The notes: generated from the sequence alone by a model not told the origin. 64,000 bases of DNA from Nocardiopsis ganjiahuensis DSM 45031 (GCF_000341085.1 NZ_ANBA01000021.1:42234-106233), one strand, 5' to 3'. Shown: positions 1-7,955, numbered from the stretch's first letter. A program made the numbers and translations.

Positions 1-71
1 TGATCATCTCCTTCCTCTTCCTCCAGAGGTTCTGGCAGTCGGGTCTGGCCGCCGGAAGCGTCAAGCAGTGA
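1..71 (+). CDS. Carbohydrate ABC transporter permease, C-terminal end (partial)
   Basis: The first 71 bases read as the last 22 codons of a protein that begins outside the window. The tail ends in QRFWQSGLAAGSVKQ and a TGA at 69-71. Hydrophobic residues followed by 'QRFWQSGL.AGSVK' are the usual C-terminus of MalG-type sugar ABC permeases; the permease at 27434-28387 ends in the comparable LLQRYWRSGLTAGSLKG. The binding lipoprotein follows 29 bases later on the same strand, so the two most likely share an operon. The substrate cannot be told from this fragment. Confidence 0.75.
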   Translation, partial: IISFLFLQRFWQSGLAAGSVKQ

Positions 72-100
72 GTCCCCACGACAACCACGAGGTGTCCACC

Positions 101-1435
101 ATGAGATCCCCCCGAAAGACACTCACCGCCGCGGCGGCGGGCTGCTGCCTGCTCCTCGCGGGCTGCGGCGGCAATGACGCCGCCGAGACTCCGGCCGAAT
201 CCGTCGACCGCTCCGCCGAGATCGAGGCCGCCATGGCCGAGGGCGGCGAGCTCACCCTGTGGACCTGGAGCACCAAGTTCGACGGGGCCATCGAGGCCTT
301 CGAGGCCGAACACCCCAACATCGACGTCGAGCTCGTCAACTCCGGCCAGTCCGCCGAGCAGTACACGGCGCTGCAGAACGCCGTCAGCGCCGGGGAGAAC
401 ATCCCCGACCTGGCGATGATCGAGTACTTCGCGCTGCCCCAGCTGGCTCTGTCCGAGCAGTTGGAGAGCGTGAACGACTGGGGCCTGGACACGCTGGAGG
501 ACCAGTTCACCGCCTCCTCCTGGGAGCAGATGAGCTACAACGGCGCCACCTACGGCCTGCCCAACAACACCGGCCCGCTGATCCTGATCTACAACCAGGA
601 GGTGTTCGAGTCGGCCGGCGCCGAGGTCCCCGCCACCTGGGAGGAGTTCGCCGAGGCCGCCGAGCTGATCAAGGAGGACAGCGGCGCGCACATCACCTCC
701 ATGGACCCCGGTGACGCGGGCGGCCTCAACAGCCTGATCTGGCAGGGCGGCGGACGCCCCTACCAGGTGGACGGGGAGTCGGTGGGCGTCGACTTCTCCG
801 ACGAGTCGACCCAGCGCGTCAGCGGGTACTGGAGCGACCTGCTCGCCGACGACCTGGTCTCGGCGCAGCCGGGCTGGACCGACGAGTGGTGGCGCGGGCT
901 CGGCGACGGCTCCCTGGCCAGCTGGGTGACCGGGGCCTGGGCCCTGGGCAACATCTCCGGCACCCTCACCGACAACGAGGGCGACTTCCGGGTCGCCCCC
1001 GCGCCCGTCTGGGACGCGGACGCGCCCGAGAACGCCGAGAACGGCGGCTCCGGGTTCTCCGTGGTCAGCGGCGGCGAGAACACCGCGCTGGCCATGGGCT
1101 TCCTGGAGTGGTTCTCCACGCACGAGGCCTCGCTGGAGGCCCAGGTGGCCGGCGGCAACTTCCCCGCCCAGACCGCCACCCTGGAGGACCCCGAGTACCT
1201 GGACCAGGAGATCGAGTACTTCGACGGCCAGCAGGCCAATCAGGTGCTCGCCGAGGCCTCCGGCCTGGTCGCCGAAGGATGGCACTACATGCCCTACCAG
1301 GTCTACGCCAACTCCGTGTTCGGTGACAGCGTGGGTCCGCGTATCGACGCCCCCGGGGACGTCCACGAGGGGCTGGAAGAATGGGGCGAGGAACTGCGAT
1401 CCTACGGCGAGCAGCAGGGTTTCGACGTCGGCTGA
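101..1435 (+). CDS. Sugar-binding lipoprotein of an ABC importer (family 1 solute-binding protein)
   Basis: A 444-residue extracellular sugar receptor anchored as a lipoprotein. The N-terminus has two arginines and a lysine, a hydrophobic stretch and the lipobox LLAGC (Cys about residue 21). The mature part has the family's 'LTLWTWSTKF...AFEAEHPNIDVELVN' opening and later a 'PNNTGPLILIYNQEVF' segment typical of oligosaccharide-binding proteins. I chose ATG 101 because it places the basic residues directly before the hydrophobic core; an in-frame GTG at 68 would overlap the permease stop and add a poor leader. The protein follows the permease stump and precedes a LacI regulator, so it is probably the binding subunit of a regulated importer. 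It resembles the second binding protein at 26010-27371 in layout and sequence, including 'YTALQNA.SAG' and 'YEYFALP/G', so the substrates may be related. The sugar is unknown. Confidence 0.9.
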   Translation: MRSPRKTLTAAAAGCCLLLAGCGGNDAAETPAESVDRSAEIEAAMAEGGELTLWTWSTKFDGAIEAFEAEHPNIDVELVNSGQSAEQYTALQNAVSAGENIPDLAMIEYFALPQLALSEQLESVNDWGLDTLEDQFTASSWEQMSYNGATYGLPNNTGPLILIYNQEVFESAGAEVPATWEEFAEAAELIKEDSGAHITSMDPGDAGGLNSLIWQGGGRPYQVDGESVGVDFSDESTQRVSGYWSDLLADDLVSAQPGWTDEWWRGLGDGSLASWVTGAWALGNISGTLTDNEGDFRVAPAPVWDADAPENAENGGSGFSVVSGGENTALAMGFLEWFSTHEASLEAQVAGGNFPAQTATLEDPEYLDQEIEYFDGQQANQVLAEASGLVAEGWHYMPYQVYANSVFGDSVGPRIDAPGDVHEGLEEWGEELRSYGEQQGFDVG

Positions 1436-1439
1436 GCTC

Positions 1440-1470
1440 GGTCGGCGGGGCCGTCCGGGTCCCGCCGACC
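1440..1470 (+). terminator. Hairpin between binding protein and LacI regulator
   Basis: A perfect 10-bp inverted repeat, GGTCGGCGGG (1440-1449) and CCCGCCGACC (1461-1470), lies 4 bases after the stop codon of the binding protein. It has no T-run. It may end the importer transcript or stabilise its 3' end before the regulator gene. Confidence 0.5.
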
Positions 1471-1498
1471 GCCCTACACGGGAAGTGGGTACACAACG

Positions 1499-2548
1499 GT
1501 GAAGGCCGCGGGCGGTTCGCGCCACGTCACCCTGGCGGACGTCGCACGAGAGGCGGGCGTGTCCCACGCGACGGCCTCACGGGCCGTCAACGGCAGTGTC
1601 CGCAACGTCCGGCCCGAGTACCGCAGCCGGGTGCTGGCCGCCGCCGAGCGCCTGGGGTACGTCGTCAACCCGGCCGCCCAGGCGATGGCCGGAGGGCGCA
1701 GCGACCAGATCGCGATGCTGGTCAACGGCATCCACGACGACTACTTCTCCCCGATCGCCTCCGGGGTGCTGCGCGCCGCCGAGACCGCCGACCGCATGGT
1801 CACCATGGTCTCCAGCAACAACAGCGTCCAGCAGGCCGTCCGGGTGGTCTCCTCGCTGCGCGCCCAGCGGCCCCGGGCGATCATCCTGGCCGGCGGCCGT
1901 TCGGTCACCGCGACCGCCTGGGAGGAACGCCTGGTGGAGGAGTTGCGCGCCTACGAGTGCGAGGGCGGCCGGGTGGTGGCCATCAGCGAGGAAGGGCTGC
2001 CCTTCGACACGGTGGCGCTGGACAACCAGCGGGCCGGTGTCGACCTCGTCGACGCCCTGGCCGACCTGGGGTACCGGGAGTTCGCCGTGCTGGCCGGCCC
2101 GCCCGAGGCCAGCACGGCCCACGACCGGGTCCTGGGCTTCCGCGCTGCGCTCGAGCGGCGGGGCCTCGAGCTCGGCGAGGACCGGGTGCTGCACTGCGTG
2201 TTCGACCGGGACGGCGGTTACGCGGCCGCGGGAGAGTACTTGCGACGGCACAGCCCCGCCCAGGCGGTCCTGGCGATCAGCGACACCGTGGCGGTGGGAG
2301 CGATGGCGAGGTTCCGCGAGGCCGGGCTGAGCCTGCCGCAGGACCTCGCGGTGGCCGGGATCGACGACGTGCCGGCGCTGCGCGACGTGGAACCGGCGCT
2401 GACCACGGTCCGTCTTCCTTGGGGCGAGGTCGGTCGTATTGCCTTGGACCTGGCCTCGAATCCTTCGGAGGAGGGACCCCGGGTGGTCCGGCGGCACGGG
2501 CATGTAGTGCTGAGGCGCAGCACTCCCCCGCTCACCGGGGCCAACTGA
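1499..2548 (+). CDS. LacI-family transcriptional regulator
   Basis: A 349-residue LacI/GalR repressor. The N-terminal helix-turn-helix reads 'TLADVAREAGVSHATASRAVNG' (residues about 10-32), with a hinge helix at 'RLGYVVNPAAQAMAGG'. The periplasmic-binding-protein-like effector domain follows, with the usual 'DDVPALRDVEPALTTVR' segment near the C-terminus. Translation starts at a GTG. The gene sits directly downstream of the sugar importer it probably controls. The effector is not evident from sequence. Confidence 0.9.
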   Translation: MKAAGGSRHVTLADVAREAGVSHATASRAVNGSVRNVRPEYRSRVLAAAERLGYVVNPAAQAMAGGRSDQIAMLVNGIHDDYFSPIASGVLRAAETADRMVTMVSSNNSVQQAVRVVSSLRAQRPRAIILAGGRSVTATAWEERLVEELRAYECEGGRVVAISEEGLPFDTVALDNQRAGVDLVDALADLGYREFAVLAGPPEASTAHDRVLGFRAALERRGLELGEDRVLHCVFDRDGGYAAAGEYLRRHSPAQAVLAISDTVAVGAMARFREAGLSLPQDLAVAGIDDVPALRDVEPALTTVRLPWGEVGRIALDLASNPSEEGPRVVRRHGHVVLRRSTPPLTGAN

Positions 2549-2568
2549 ACCCGGACCCGTTTGAGGGT

Positions 2569-2673
2569 GGTGGGCGTTCCGTGATCCATCGGCGAGCGTC
2601 CACCAGCCACGGGGTCTGGCCCCAGAGGAAGCCACCGAGCAGGGAGCACGGGTTCGATTCCCGTCGCCCACCC
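2569..2673 (+). other. tRNA-like element with intact acceptor and T arm (possible tRNA pseudogene or attachment site)
   Basis: The 3' part has a canonical T arm: ACGGG, loop TTCGATT, CCCGT at about 2649-2665. It is followed by CGCCCACC (2665-2672). This pairs perfectly with GGTGGGCG at 2569-2576, giving an 8-bp acceptor-like helix about 104 nt apart. The middle part does not form a normal D arm or an anticodon loop with a T at position 33, so I cannot assign an anticodon. It may be a decayed or interrupted tRNA, or a tRNA 3' end kept as an integration site. It is followed at once by a terminator and then by accessory genes. Confidence 0.4.
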
Positions 2674-2684
2674 CGGAAGCGATA

Positions 2685-2724
2685 GCCCCTGACCAGAGCG
2701 AAATCGCAGTGGTCAGGGGCTTTT
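2685..2724 (+). terminator. Rho-independent terminator
   Basis: GCCCCTGACC (2685-2694) pairs with GGTCAGGGGC (2711-2720), followed directly by TTTT. It lies 12 bases after the tRNA-like 3' end, as expected for the end of a stable-RNA transcript. Confidence 0.8.
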
Positions 2725-2768
2725 GCGTGTCCGGGGACAACGATGCGCATGAGGCGGTCGGAGCCGGC

Positions 2769-3251
2769 TCAGGTGGCCAGACTCAACCAGGTGCGCACCG
2801 CGGCGGCCAGATCATCGAACTCTCCTGGTTCCTCGCCGAGCACGGTCCGCGGCTCCTGGACTCGGGATCGTTCCGGCTCAGCGAACAGATAGGGGCGTAC
2901 CCCGCGCACGCCGTCGTCGTCCAAGCACCAACCCCGCTGCTCCGAGGGGTGCGGGCGTCGTGGGCGCGGAACCCGGATCGGCCCGGGCGCAGGCTTGGGC
3001 TCATGTCCATTTCCACCGAGGGCCTTTGGCCTCCTGCACAGCAACTCAGGTGAGGCAGCGGATGCGGGCCTGGCGGTCGCGCGACGCTCCAGCGCTGGCC
3101 GGGCTTCGTTCCTGGGGCGGTCGGTGTTGCGGCGCGCTGGGACTTCGATCGGGCTGCACAGCACAGCGGCCAGGACCGCTCCGAACAGCCACCGCACGCG
3201 CTGTCCCCAGCCCCACACGGGTTTGCGGTGCCTACCAGTAGGCTTCTCCAC
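2769..3251 (-). CDS. Hypothetical basic actinobacterial protein
   Basis: A predicted 160-residue protein of unknown function. The N-terminus is basic, then one hydrophobic stretch 'WLFGAVLAAVLCS' (about residues 22-34). A low-complexity Arg/Pro linker follows, and the C-terminus 'GVRPYLFAEPERSRVQ...EFDDLAAAVRTWL' looks conserved. I chose GTG 3251 because AGGAG sits 7 bases upstream of it; longer in-frame starts have no such site. The pattern (short hydrophobic segment, then a conserved 'VRPYL' block) is familiar from small actinomycete proteins near XRE/DUF397 pairs. It could be membrane-tethered. No enzymatic motif is visible. Confidence 0.5.
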   Translation of the reverse strand: MEKPTGRHRKPVWGWGQRVRWLFGAVLAAVLCSPIEVPARRNTDRPRNEARPALERRATARPASAASPELLCRRPKALGGNGHEPKPAPGPIRVPRPRRPHPSEQRGWCLDDDGVRGVRPYLFAEPERSRVQEPRTVLGEEPGEFDDLAAAVRTWLSLAT

Positions 3252-3538
3252 GGATCTTCTCCTGCTTGCTTCAGGTGGGGATTTCAGCCCCGACGCGGTG
3301 TTCGCAGCACCGCGTCGGGGCGCCTCCGCTTCTGGGTTCTTCTTCGTACTGCGGCATGAGCGGGTGTCTCTGATCCCGAGCCGCACGCTTCTCGGGACTG
3401 CGCTTCCCACCCACGCCACACAGGGCATACGGCCCCGGGTCCCCCGCCGAACATGCCGTTCCCATAAAGGGTGGTCGATGTTCGACTGGGTGAGCGAGGT
3501 GCTTCACCCCTTGTCGGCCCCGAAGCCGGCGCGGGCTC

Positions 3539-4045
3539 TCACGCGGTCATCCGAGTACGCCCGGAACGGTCGAAGGCAGCGCGCACGGTCAGCCCGCCAC
3601 CCGGATCCCGGGTGAAGTCCCAGTACAGGGACATCGCATCCACCAGGGCCAACCCGTACCCGCCCTCGGCGAGCAACGCGTCAGCCCCGCGCTGCCCGGG
3701 AACCAGGCGTGCCTCCGGCACGGACGCCTGCTGCCCCGTACGGGGTCCGTCGTCGGTGACGCGGAGCAGGAACAGCCGTCGTCGCCGCTCGATCTCGATA
3801 CGCACCCGCCCTCCGGGCAATCCCGAAGCGGTGTGCGTCAGGGCGTTGGTGTGCAGTTCCGAGAGCGAGACCAGCAGCGGGTCCGTGGAGGCGGGGGTGG
3901 TGCGGGCCACGTGGGTGGCCCAGCTGCGGGCGACCTTGAGGTGCCAGAGCTGGTGCCCGCACTCCAGAGAGCCCTGGTCCGGATCCGTGCAGCGGATCCG
4001 CCGTGGCAAGTCGAGGGATGGCCGGGTGAAGGACATGGAATCCAC
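3539..4045 (-). CDS. Anti-sigma-factor-like ATP-binding protein (RsbW/HATPase_c family)
   Basis: A 168-residue single-domain GHKL ATPase of the kind that acts as an anti-sigma or switch kinase in actinomycetes. The N box is visible as 'SLSELHTNALTHT', the G1 region as 'LLRVTDDGP' and the G2 region as 'GGYGLALVDAMSLYWDF'. No histidine-kinase dimerisation domain is present. GTG 4045 is preferred over ATG 4036 because AAGGA lies 5 bases upstream. It is divergent from the XRE-DUF5753 gene, a very common actinobacterial arrangement in developmental or regulatory loci. Its partner sigma factor or anti-anti-sigma is not in the window. Confidence 0.8.
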   Translation of the reverse strand: MDSMSFTRPSLDLPRRIRCTDPDQGSLECGHQLWHLKVARSWATHVARTTPASTDPLLVSLSELHTNALTHTASGLPGGRVRIEIERRRRLFLLRVTDDGPRTGQQASVPEARLVPGQRGADALLAEGGYGLALVDAMSLYWDFTRDPGGGLTVRAAFDRSGRTRMTA

Positions 4046-4205
4046 CGGTTCCTTTCGTCGTCGCACTGATGGCTGCGGGCCCGCGACAGAAAGGATGTGG
4101 CCTGGGGCGATGGGGTGTGAAGGCTGCCCGGAGAGCTCACGAATCTTCCAGGAGGCTCTGGAATTTACTGGAAAACTCCCACACACTTCGGCCTGGTGTG
4201 TTCCG

Positions 4206-5042
4206 ATGGTCGACATGACCCCCGACGAACGCACCTTGAAGGTTTTCGGGCGTGAACTACGCAGGCTGCGGGCCGAGGCCGAACTGACCCAGGAGACCGT
4301 CGCGCGCCGGATCAGCCAGCGCGGCACCGCGATCAGCAACTCCCATGTATCCGACATCGAGAAGGGCAAGGCCGTACCGCGGCCCTGGCTGCGCCGAGCC
4401 CTCGACGAGATCCTGCAAGGCGGTGGCCGCCTGGAACGCCTCTGGGAGGAACTCACCGGGTCCGGCCGCCGCGCCTGGCTGCACGAGATCGCCGAGCGCA
4501 CCCACAGAGCCGACGCCCTGTACGAGTACCAGGCCCTGGTCTTCCCGGTCTATCTCCAAACCGAGGCCTACTCACGCGCCGTGATCCGCTACGGTGCTCC
4601 ATGGTTGTCAACCAACGAGCTCACCGAACGCGCTCAACAGAGGGCTCGGCGGGCCCAGCAGATGGCCAAGGCCCTGTCCCCCGTTATCTGGCTCGTGGTG
4701 GACCAGTCCCTGCTCATGCGCCGCTACGGATCCCCCGACGTCCAACTGGAGCAGCTGCGGTACGTGGCAGACCTGGTTGAGGAGGAACGGGTCAACCTCC
4801 TGGTGGTGCCCGTGGGCGAACCCCGGCACGCGGGCAACAACGGTCCCTTCCGGGTCATCACCTCAGCCGATCAGCCCGAAGTGGTCTACGTGGAATCGGC
4901 TCACCAGGGGCAGATCATCACCGCGACCAACGAGGTGGGGCGCTACCGGATGTGGTTCGCGGCCCTCCAGGGAGTGGCGTGGGGACCGGATGAGACCCTG
5001 AGGGCCATCCGAGACGAGATGAAGAGGATCAACGATGGCTGA
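4206..5042 (+). CDS. XRE-type helix-turn-helix regulator with DUF5753 domain
   Basis: About 278 residues. The N-terminal XRE helix-turn-helix runs 'ELRRLRAEAELTQETVARRIS...ISNSHVSDIEKGK' (residues about 14-55). The DUF5753 domain follows, with its typical opening 'ALYEYQALVFPVYLQTEAYSRAVI' and 'VEEERVNLLVVPVGEPRHAG.NGPF' in the second half. This family (WhiJ-like) works with a DUF397 partner, which here overlaps its 3' end by 8 bases. Start choice is ATG 4206 or ATG 4215; no clear ribosome-binding site precedes either, so the transcript may be leaderless. It probably regulates itself and the divergent ATPase gene. The ligand is unknown. Confidence 0.88.
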   Translation: MVDMTPDERTLKVFGRELRRLRAEAELTQETVARRISQRGTAISNSHVSDIEKGKAVPRPWLRRALDEILQGGGRLERLWEELTGSGRRAWLHEIAERTHRADALYEYQALVFPVYLQTEAYSRAVIRYGAPWLSTNELTERAQQRARRAQQMAKALSPVIWLVVDQSLLMRRYGSPDVQLEQLRYVADLVEEERVNLLVVPVGEPRHAGNNGPFRVITSADQPEVVYVESAHQGQIITATNEVGRYRMWFAALQGVAWGPDETLRAIRDEMKRINDG

Positions 5043-5211
5043 CTGGCACAAGTCGTCCTACAGCGGCGGCAACAACGAATGTGTCGAGGCCCGGGAGCAC
5101 CAGGCCGGAGCAGATGTGCGGGACACCCAGAACAGAGAACTGGGCCACCTGTCCTTCAACCGTGCGGAGTGGAACGCTTTCGTCGAGACCACCCTCCACA
5201 ACCACCGCTAG
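5035..5211 (+). CDS. DUF397 domain protein
   Basis: A 58-residue protein with the classic DUF397 pattern: 'WHKSSYSGGNNECVEA' at the N-terminus, 'VRDTQNR' in the middle and 'FNRAEWNAFVET' near the C-terminus. Its ATG overlaps the stop of the XRE-DUF5753 gene (8-base overlap), so the pair should be translated together. DUF397 proteins are small partners of these regulators, as in BldB/WhiJ-type systems. The exact role here is not known. Confidence 0.88.
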   Translation: MADWHKSSYSGGNNECVEAREHQAGADVRDTQNRELGHLSFNRAEWNAFVETTLHNHR

Positions 5212-5355
5212 CCGGTTACGCGACGACCTCGCCGTTCTCCAGGTAGAGCGTGGTCCCCTCACGGCGTGCACGGTCCCCTTGTGCGATCCTTCGAGCGAGC
5301 CGGGGGATCGTCACCGTCCCCACCACGGCCACCTCATGGAACCCGTACCCCGCTA
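5212..5355. other. Gap between DUF397 gene and IS remnant
   Basis: No gene, RNA or convincing hairpin was recognised. The following IS remnant suggests the sequence is a rearranged junction. Confidence 0.4.
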
Positions 5356-5431
5356 ATCGGCATCGCCTGCATCCTCATCTGCTACAAGCACCTGACCAAG
5401 CAAGTCAATGGCTTTTGAGATGAGCTCTTAC
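5356..5431 (+). mobile_element. 3' end of an IS5-type transposase with its right inverted repeat
   Basis: Twenty in-frame codons read IGIACILICYKHLTKQVNGF and stop at TGA 5416-5418. 'ACTLICYRRL' near the end is the standard C-terminus of IS5-group (DUF4096/DDE) transposases. The 13-bp AGATGAGCTCTTA at 5418-5430 directly follows. It is the exact reverse complement of TAAGAGCTCATCT at 6167-6179, so it is the terminal inverted repeat of the same IS type. The rest of this element is missing to the left. Confidence 0.75.
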
Positions 5432-5781
5432 CGTCTCCGTCATCAGCGAAGCGTTCGATTTTGAAGATCAGGTCGGCACAGACCGTGCTCCACGTGAGGA
5501 TGATGCTCGCTCGCGGTTACCCCGTGCCGTAGGCATGAACGGCTTCCGCGACCATGGGCCGCACGTCGGGGTTGTAAACCCGACTCGTCTGCTCATGGAG
5601 ATCGATCATGCTGCATGTCTCCGCTACGTACATGTTCACGACCATAGAAGGTCCGCTGCAAAACTGATTCTCCTCCTCGCAGCATCCATCCGCAGAGCGG
5701 TGGTCGACTGATACCACCTTCTCTGAGGACATGTTCGTGGGAGGCCCTAGGATGGTGTTCCCCCGCAGCATTGGAGGTCCC
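5432..5781. other. Gap between IS remnant and small membrane gene
   Basis: About 350 bases of lower GC than the flanks. Open frames exist on both strands but none has family features. No gene is called; the region may hold the promoter of the membrane-protein gene. Confidence 0.4.
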
Positions 5782-5991
5782 GTGAGAATCATCCTGTACT
5801 TGATTTGGCTCGTGCCCCTGCACGTGTTCGGGTTCTGGCTCGCGTTCACCGTGCCTCCGGGGAACAAGGTGGGGGACGTGCTCTTCGTTCTCACGCTGGC
5901 CATCATCGCGCTGCTGATGTGGTTCCTGATCCGTGCACCCAGGGACAAGAGTGCCACCGAGATACGTACAAAAAGTGCGACGGACCACTAA
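5782..5991 (+). CDS. Small two-helix membrane protein, unknown function
   Basis: A 69-residue hydrophobic protein. GTG 5782 is chosen because TTGGAGG lies 4 bases upstream. Two membrane helices are evident: 'IILYLIWLVPLHVFGFWLAF' (residues about 3-22) and 'VLFVLTLAIIALLMWFLI' (about 33-50). A short charged tail follows. It lies between two IS remnants. No family is recognised. It might be a stranded part of a lost operon or a stand-alone small membrane protein. Confidence 0.5.
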   Translation: MRIILYLIWLVPLHVFGFWLAFTVPPGNKVGDVLFVLTLAIIALLMWFLIRAPRDKSATEIRTKSATDH

Positions 5992-6149
5992 TCTGCGACC
6001 GCCTCAAAGCCGATCGGCCTTTCTCCTCAGGCAAGCACAAAAGACACGGGATGAACGTCCAGGTGGTGGCCACACCCGACGGTGAACCGTTGTGGGCCTC
6101 CTCGCCGCTGCCAGGGGCGATGCACAACACCAAGGCGGCCCGGGTGTGG
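5990..6149 (+). pseudogene. IS5-type DDE transposase fragment (DDE_Tnp_4-like)
   Basis: An internal fragment with no start. It reads 'CDRLKADRPFSSGKHKRHGMN' then 'VQVVATPDGEPLWASSPLPG' and 'MHNTKAARVW'. The pattern 'DRP..SGKH.RHGMN.QV.A.PDG...W.S.ALPGS.HD.KAAR.W' marks DDE-4 superfamily transposases of actinobacterial IS elements. It breaks off exactly where the next IS inverted repeat begins (6167), so the later IS probably inserted here or a rearrangement joined them. Confidence 0.75.
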
Positions 6150-6166
6150 AGGAGCGCTGAATGCAT

Positions 6167-6689
6167 TAAGAGCTCATCTCCTTGGGATTCTCGATCACCT
6201 GGCCCGGTGTCGATGGTTGAGCGTTCGGTGCCGGACAGGCTGTGGAAGCTGTTCCAGCGACTGGCGCCCGAAGGCACCCACCCGGCCTCAAGGTGGTGGG
6301 CGGCGCAGACACGGAGACCGCGAGGTGTTGGCCGCGATCGTCTTCGTGTCCACCACTGGCTGTACCTGGGTGCAGCTCCCACCGGTCTTCGACCCCTCCG
6401 GACCCACCGCGCACCGGCGTTTCACCGAGTGGAGTCGGGCCCGCGTGTGGGCGAAGTTGCACCGGCTGGTCCTGGACGAACTCGGCTCCCGCGGTGAACT
6501 CGACTAGTCACGGTGCGCGGTCGACTCGGTCGACATGCGTGCCCTCAAGGGGGAGCTGACAGGTCTCCGTCCTGTCGCTCGGAGTAAGTAGGGGTGAAGA
6601 TCCACTTGATCACCGATCGGGGCGGGCTTTCGATGTCCATGGCGATCTCGGGTGCGAACCCGCACGAGAGCCAAGCGCTGCAACGCTGA
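6167..6689 (+). pseudogene. Frameshifted and truncated IS5-family transposase with left inverted repeat
   Basis: The element begins with the inverted repeat TAAGAGCTCATCT at 6167-6179. The transposase starts at ATG 6213 (MVERSVPDRLWKLFQRL) and loses frame near 6280. It continues in another frame with 'REVLAAIVFVSTTGCTWVQLPPVF' split over two segments (DUF4096) and 'SRARVWAKLHRLVLDELGSRGELD', then hits a stop at about 6505. Further conserved pieces, 'CAVDSVDMRALKG' and 'KIHLITDRGGLSMSMAISGAN', lie downstream. The C-terminal third and the right end are missing here; a matching right end lies at 5356-5431, upstream and so in the wrong order. Confidence 0.8.
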
Positions 6690-6809
6690 TTCGCGCGATA
6701 CCGCCTATGGGGTGGGCCAGGACCGCACGATCGACCTTGATCGTCACGACCAGAGCATGCCACGACTCTTCATTGGTGCCTCACCCGCTATCAGGCATCA
6801 ACTCGTTAA

Positions 6810-7133
6810 GCGGCCAAGGTTGCTCACTGCTTCCTCGCGCTCAACGACGACACCCGGACCGCCGCCTACGCGGAACGCTCCCTGGAGATGAACACCGACT
6901 ACGTCCGCGGCCGCACGTTCAATCTGCTGATGCTCGTCACCGCCCACGTCCCCAACGAACCCGAAGAAGCCGTCCGAATAGGCGGCCAAGCCCTGGATCT
7001 AGTCGAAGGGTTGCAGTTCCGCCGAGCTCTGTCCTACCTACGCCGCCTGGGTCACCGACTCCGCACCCACGAAACCTCGCCCGTAGTCGAGGAGTTCACC
7101 ATGCGTGCCAGGAAGGCTGTCACACCAGAGTGA
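6810..7133 (+). pseudogene. C-terminal stump of a TPR-type regulator
   Basis: The open frame has no credible start; an in-frame TAA lies at 6807-6809. It reads 'AHCFLALNDDTRTAAYAERSLEM' over two segments, followed by 'VRGRTFNLLMLVTAHVP' and 'EEAVRIGGQALDLVEGLQFRRALSYLRRL'. The spacing of small and aromatic residues is that of tetratricopeptide helices at the C-terminus of actinobacterial XRE-TPR regulators. The 5' part was probably removed during the IS rearrangement just upstream. It ends 14 bases inside the convergent Nudix gene; XRE-TPR genes next to Nudix genes are a recurrent actinomycete pairing. Confidence 0.65.
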
Positions 7134-7650
7134 GCGCCCGGTACACCGCCACCACCGTGGACGCACCGACGATCTCACCTCGTTCGATCATCTTCACGGC
7201 CTCTTCCAGAGGCCACCAGCGAATCTCCTGGGCTTCGTTGATGTCTGGAGGAGTATCCGTCAGGTCAGCGCCGTGTGCCAGGTAGATGATTTGGGGCTGG
7301 TCCACTGACCCGATCGCGGGCTGGAAGGTCACCATGTGCTCCATAGCTCGAGGGCGCCACCCGGTCTCCTCCTCAACCTCACGCGCCGCTGCGGCCTCGA
7401 TGTCCTCCGCGCCGTCCACGTATCCGCCCGGCAGTTCCCACACCCACCGGTCGATAATGAACCGGTGCCGCCGCATCAGCAGAACCTCGCGCTGATCGTT
7501 GACCACCAGCGTCATCGCGGCCAGGGGCATAGCCACAACGTACTGCGTGAAGGACACCCCGTCCGGGAGGGTGATGTCGACTGTAGACAGCCGAATGTGC
7601 CGGTTCTCGTCCACCAGCGTCTCGCCGTGGATCGTCCATTGCTTACTCAC
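7120..7650 (-). CDS. Nudix hydrolase
   Basis: A 176-residue cytoplasmic Nudix hydrolase. The Nudix box is complete: G-YVDGA-E-DIEAAAA-REVEEETGW, fitting GX5EX7REUXEEXGU. The strands before it ('LLMRRHRFIIDRWVWELPGG') resemble ADP-ribose/ADP-sugar pyrophosphatases, so a nucleoside-diphosphate sugar is a plausible substrate, but this is inference. It is convergent with, and slightly overlaps, the truncated TPR regulator. A translation start at ATG 7650 gives a full-length protein. Confidence 0.88.
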   Translation of the reverse strand: MSKQWTIHGETLVDENRHIRLSTVDITLPDGVSFTQYVVAMPLAAMTLVVNDQREVLLMRRHRFIIDRWVWELPGGYVDGAEDIEAAAAREVEEETGWRPRAMEHMVTFQPAIGSVDQPQIIYLAHGADLTDTPPDINEAQEIRWWPLEEAVKMIERGEIVGASTVVAVYRALTLV

Positions 7651-7919
7651 AACGGCACCCTAGAGCACGACACGATCGTCGGAGATCGCACGCGTCACAC
7701 TTGATGACGGCAGAACGCACTTTGATACCCCACGTGCAGCGAGCCCGAACTCGCCGAGAAGAACGGTCGTGGCCCGTTTCTCGTTGGCCAATGGCTGACT
7801 TCTAGCCTTACGGGTCATCCACTTCGGACGGACATCGACCGGGAGTTACTGTCGGAATTGAGTCAAGCATACACCTCGAGCTTCGAAAAAATTTGGAACG
7901 GCTCCGGGATGCTGAACTG
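7651..7919. other. Intergenic region upstream of the Nudix gene
   Basis: About 270 bases without a recognisable gene. GC drops toward the right, leading into the A+T-rich gene that follows. Nothing else was seen. Confidence 0.4.
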
Positions 7920-7955
7920 AAACCCCTGTCAGGCTCATTCTTGTTCGAGGGGTTT
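7920..7955. terminator. Bidirectional terminator overlapping the end of the membrane-protein gene
   Basis: AAACCCCT (7920-7927) pairs with AGGGGTTT (7948-7955). On the plus strand an A/T-rich run follows; on the minus strand the stem includes the stop codon region of the gene ending at 7954. Confidence 0.6.

Noticed and set aside
2569..2673. A functional long-variable-arm tRNA (Ser/Leu/Sec type)
   Set aside because: No anticodon loop with T33 and no standard D arm could be folded; TTCAAA expected for tRNA-Sec is absent.
1381..2685. Long plus-strand frame overlapping the LacI gene
   Set aside because: Arg/Gly/Pro-rich translation typical of a shadow frame in high-GC DNA; the LacI frame has clear domains.
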